Assembly (NCBI GenBank): GCA_938024995.1
Contig: CALJDU010000025.1
Span: 1 to 64,000 of the forward strand
Origin: an uncultured bacterium
Lineage (GTDB): Bacteria > Myxococcota_A > Polyangia > Polyangiales > Houyiibacteriaceae
Length of the DNA: 64,000 nt
Direction: 5' to 3'
The translations under genes and the position numbers were made by a program. Shown here piece by piece: positions 61,722 to 64,000 of the stretch (position 1 is the first letter of the stretch; every line of letters starts with the position of its first letter). Below the pieces are notes generated by a model. The model had not been told where the DNA came from. It ran no database searches and was given only the letters and a program-made list of their open reading frames with translations.

Positions 61722-62324
61722 TCAGGCCGCCGCGCGGAGCTCCTTCTCGAGTCGACAGCGGATCTTGTGCTTCTTGCTGTAGACGGTCTTCACGCTGATC
61801 TCCATGTTGTTGGCGATCTGCTCCGGCGTCATGCCGTCGACGAAGTAGAGCTGAACAAAGCGCTGGTCGCGCGCGGAAAATCCCTTGAGCGTTTCCTGCA
61901 CGAGGTTCCAGCGCTGCTTGCGAAGGAGCTCATCGTCGGGACCCGCGTCGTAGCTGCGGACACCGACCGCGTCGTCGAGGTCGGTCACGTGAGGCTGACG
62001 GGAAATCTTGCGGAGGTGGTCCCACGCGGTGTTGGTCACGAGGAGACCGATCCAGGAGCTGAGCTTGCTCGCGCGGGTCGGGTCGTAGGCGCGGAGCTTC
62101 TTCATGTCGCGCACCGTGATGTTGATCAGGAACTGCGCGTAAATCTCGCGGACATCGTCGTCACAGAGAACGCTGCGGAAGCGGCTCGTGATCTTGTGGA
62201 TGCAGCGGTAGATGAGGCGATCGAAGCGACGGTGGAACTCCTTCCAAGCCTTCCCGTCCTTCTCAAGCATCAGGTCGAGCAGCTCAAGGTCAGTCCAGTC
62301 GGTCGGTTGCAGTGCGTTCATCAT
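61722..62324 (-). CDS. RNA polymerase sigma factor, ECF-type (sigma-70 family)
   Basis: About 200 residues from ATG 62324. Region 2-like sequence: FHRRFDRLIYRCIHKITSRF, then TRASKLSSWIGLLVTNTAWDHLRK, which fits the region 2.3/2.4 helices. Region 4: GFSARDQRFVQLYFVDGMTP, EQIANNMEISVKTVYSKKHK as the helix-turn-helix. No anti-sigma gene adjoins; the gene downstream encodes a PilZ protein. Upstream, four GTTACGC half-sites (62433-62488) lie between it and the divergent TPR lipoprotein gene and may be its own target or that of a regulator. Confidence 0.85.
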   Translation of the reverse strand: MMNALQPTDWTDLELLDLMLEKDGKAWKEFHRRFDRLIYRCIHKITSRFRSVLCDDDVREIYAQFLINITVRDMKKLRAYDPTRASKLSSWIGLLVTNTAWDHLRKISRQPHVTDLDDAVGVRSYDAGPDDELLRKQRWNLVQETLKGFSARDQRFVQLYFVDGMTPEQIANNMEISVKTVYSKKHKIRCRLEKELRAAA

Positions 62325-62432
62325 CTCGTATTGGCTCCGTGGTTGAGCGCCGTTGTTTCGGCGACACCAGGACAATGAGCACGAGGCGTGCCAGCACGTT
62401 ATGCTCCGTAATCATTGATGAAAACAGGTTGT

Positions 62433-62488
62433 GCGTAACACCGAAGCGCGAGTGTTACGCGTAACGCGGTTGCGCTTAGGCGTTACGC
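62433..62488. promoter_or_regulatory. Cluster of GTTACGC half-sites between divergent genes
   Basis: Four copies of GTTACGC in either orientation: 62433-62439 (GCGTAAC), 62454-62460, 62459-62465 and 62482-62488. The middle two overlap to form the perfect palindrome GTTACGCGTAAC (62454-62465); the outer ones are centred 21 and 23 bp from their nearest neighbour, two helical turns. The site lies between the sigma factor start (62324) and the TPR lipoprotein start (62616), the right place for an operator controlling both. Confidence 0.6.
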
Positions 62489-62615
62489 TGTGACGGTGAA
62501 CCGAATGAGGCCCGAGAGCGAAACGCACTACGATCTACGTCGCTTTGGGCCGCCGGCTCCCCTCTGTCGGGAAGTTCGTTCGGAACTTTCCGCGCCGCCA
62601 CGTTGTCGAGAACGT

Positions 62616-63920
62616 ATGACACATGAGTTCGCGGTCGCTCTCATCGCGGCCCTCGCGCTGTCCGCCTGTGGTGGGCGCACCTCTCAACCCACGACCCCAA
62701 CGTCCCGCGAGGTGGTCGATATTGAAGAGATGCACATCATCGCGCGGACAGGTGAGGACGGCTATGAGTTCGAGAGCGTGGACGCGGACTCGCTCTTCCG
62801 AGAAGGCGTTCGGTTGGCGCAACAAGGAGACTGCGAGGGAGCGGTCGAGCGCTACGATCGCGTGGTCAGCGATTTCCCCAGCAGTTCGCTGATCTCTCAT
62901 GCGCTCTACAACGCGGGTCTGTGTCTTCAGCAGAACGCGAATTTCCCGGAAGCCGCGCGTCGTTTCGAGACTCTGCTCGCGGATCTGCCCGAGAGCGAAG
63001 ACGTGAAGCACGCGAGCTTCCAGCTCGCCGCGGTGTACGTCGCCCAAGATCGTTGGGACGAGACGCTGGCCCTCGCGACCCGGATCGCGGAGCGGAACGA
63101 TCTCACCAACGATGAGCGAGTGGAGGCGATGGCGCGGCAAGCGCAAGCGCTCTATGGCGAAGAGCGTTTCGATGAAGCGAGCGAGCGTGCCCAGAGCGCG
63201 CTCTCCTTTGCCCGAACCCGTCCAGAAGATGAGCCGGTGCGCGACGAGTACTTCTTGGGCGCCGCGAACTACGTCCACGCGGAGACGATCCGGTTGCAGG
63301 CCGAAGCGATCGAGGTGCCCGTGGGACGCGTAGAAGAGCAGCGCGCAGTGCTCGAAGGACGGGCCCAGCTGATCTTGCGAGCGCAGCGTGCCTACTTCGA
63401 CACCATTCGCCATCGCGATCCGCACTGGGCCGCGGCCGCCGGCTATCACATTGGTCAGATGTACGAGTCGTTCTGGAACGCGATCATGAACGCACCCGTT
63501 CCGCCGCCCCGGATCCACATCACAGAAGCGAACATGCCGATCTACGAGGAGGAGTATCGGAACGAGCTCGCGCTCCTCGTCAAGCCGCTCGTTCGCCACT
63601 CGATTCGGTATTGGGAGCTGACCTTGATGATGGTGGAGCGCACGGGCATTGAGACCGAGTGGACGCGTCGGATTCACCAAGATCTTGAGACCGCGCGTGC
63701 CCGACTGCTCGCTCAACCGGAAGGGACCGGCGGATTGCCGTCCAGTGAAGAAGAAGTCGCGCCGCCAGAGCCGCGCTATCCGCGAGACCCCACCGAGCCT
63801 GCTCCAGAGGCCACCACGAGCAGCAGCGATAGCGACTCGTCCCCAAATTCGGACAGCCCGCCAACAGACGGCGAAGCACCCCAAACCGCCTCTTCCGCCT
63901 CTAATTTGGCTCAGCCGTGA
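62616..63920 (+). CDS. TPR-repeat lipoprotein
   Basis: About 434 residues from ATG 62616, which gives a short signal with lipobox LSAC (Cys18); upstream in-frame sequence overlaps the operator region and is not needed. Residues about 60-290 form TPR-like helices (EGVRLAQQGDCEGAVERYDRV, HALYNAGLCLQQNANFPEAA, HASFQLAAVYVAQDRWDETL) as in BamD/YbgF-type periplasmic scaffold lipoproteins, though longer. The tail is Ser/Asp/Pro-rich low complexity. Probably an envelope assembly scaffold. Diverges from the sigma factor gene. Confidence 0.82.
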   Translation: MTHEFAVALIAALALSACGGRTSQPTTPTSREVVDIEEMHIIARTGEDGYEFESVDADSLFREGVRLAQQGDCEGAVERYDRVVSDFPSSSLISHALYNAGLCLQQNANFPEAARRFETLLADLPESEDVKHASFQLAAVYVAQDRWDETLALATRIAERNDLTNDERVEAMARQAQALYGEERFDEASERAQSALSFARTRPEDEPVRDEYFLGAANYVHAETIRLQAEAIEVPVGRVEEQRAVLEGRAQLILRAQRAYFDTIRHRDPHWAAAAGYHIGQMYESFWNAIMNAPVPPPRIHITEANMPIYEEEYRNELALLVKPLVRHSIRYWELTLMMVERTGIETEWTRRIHQDLETARARLLAQPEGTGGLPSSEEEVAPPEPRYPRDPTEPAPEATTSSSDSDSSPNSDSPPTDGEAPQTASSASNLAQP

Positions 63921-63948
63921 TCCGTATCAGGTGTGGCAAACTTTGTGC

Positions 63949-63977
63949 TTGACACCTTGGAGAGGTCACCGTAAATA
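63949..63977 (+). promoter_or_regulatory. Strong sigma-70-type promoter at the right edge
   Basis: TTGACA at 63949-63954 and TAAATA at 63972-63977 are separated by 17 bases, near-consensus for the housekeeping sigma. Transcription would run rightward out of the window. Such good matches are unusual in high-GC DNA; the target may be a stable RNA or a strongly expressed gene beyond 64000. Confidence 0.65.
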
Positions 63978-64000
63978 ACGCGGCCCCAAAGCTCGAAGGG

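Noticed and set aside
62433..62488. A short CRISPR-like repeat array
   Set aside because: Seven-base words in both orientations with no constant spacer length; an operator cluster fits better.

Overview
The window is GC-rich chromosomal DNA with dense coding on both strands. Its gene content points to a predatory- or social-type Myxococcota, possibly the Sandaracinus/Polyangia side of the phylum (inference, not proven). The signs are two eukaryotic-type Ser/Thr kinases, many lipoproteins whose lipobox is followed by Asp/Thr/Ala/Gly-rich (DTG, DA, DTS) linkers and Cys-rich modules, a trypsin-like protease with a MYXO-CTERM-like tail, Gly-rich surface proteins and several outer-membrane barrels. 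Housekeeping anchors are pyrG, hisIE, a tRNA-Thr(CGU) fragment at the left edge, a dodecin and a DUF502 protein.

Layout. 1-6000: duplicated 5' half of tRNA-Thr, small membrane and lipoprotein genes, an SDR enzyme, a DUF502 protein and a kinase-TPR signalling protein. 6000-13100: a Clp/Hsp100 ATPase translationally coupled to a four-repeat lipoprotein, diverging from an atypical kinase that is followed by an endoglycoceramidase-like GH5 enzyme. 13100-17500: dodecin, a Cys-rich lipoprotein, arsenite methyltransferase ArsM and a YHYH-domain lipoprotein. 17500-28000: the cell-surface/secreted block (S1 protease, LRR lipoprotein, cytochrome/copper-monooxygenase lipoprotein, BASS transporter, PGRS-like Gly-rich lipoprotein, M66 metallopeptidase). 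28000-36700: two unknown genes, a stand-alone catalytically degenerate GyrB-like protein, a radical SAM enzyme of the tetraether-synthase-like family next to an Lgt-like membrane protein, two lipoproteins, a palindromic MITE-like element and a fatty acid hydroxylase. 37000-46900: OprP-like porin, a 1238-residue beta-propeller protein, a three-gene Gfo/Idh-Nudix-oxygenase operon, a DUF6940 protein and a barrel with its own terminator. 47000-53400: type III secretion genes, namely the export gate SctV on the minus strand and, beyond a divergent Omp85-like gene, a compact plus-strand operon whose products look like a filament/tip protein, a small TPR chaperone and two hydrophobic translocators. 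53500-64000: hisIE, a GMC oxidoreductase, a second palindromic element, two Cys-rich lipoproteins, pyrG, a membrane protein with a deleted tandem paralogue, a sigma factor-PilZ operon and a TPR lipoprotein that diverge across a cluster of GTTACGC sites, and a strong sigma-70-type promoter firing out of the right edge.

The items most worth following are the type III translocon operon (50575-53402) with SctV, the GyrB pseudoenzyme (30261-31238), and the Tes-like radical SAM/Lgt-like pair (31354-33596). All family assignments come from reading motifs; no database search was possible.
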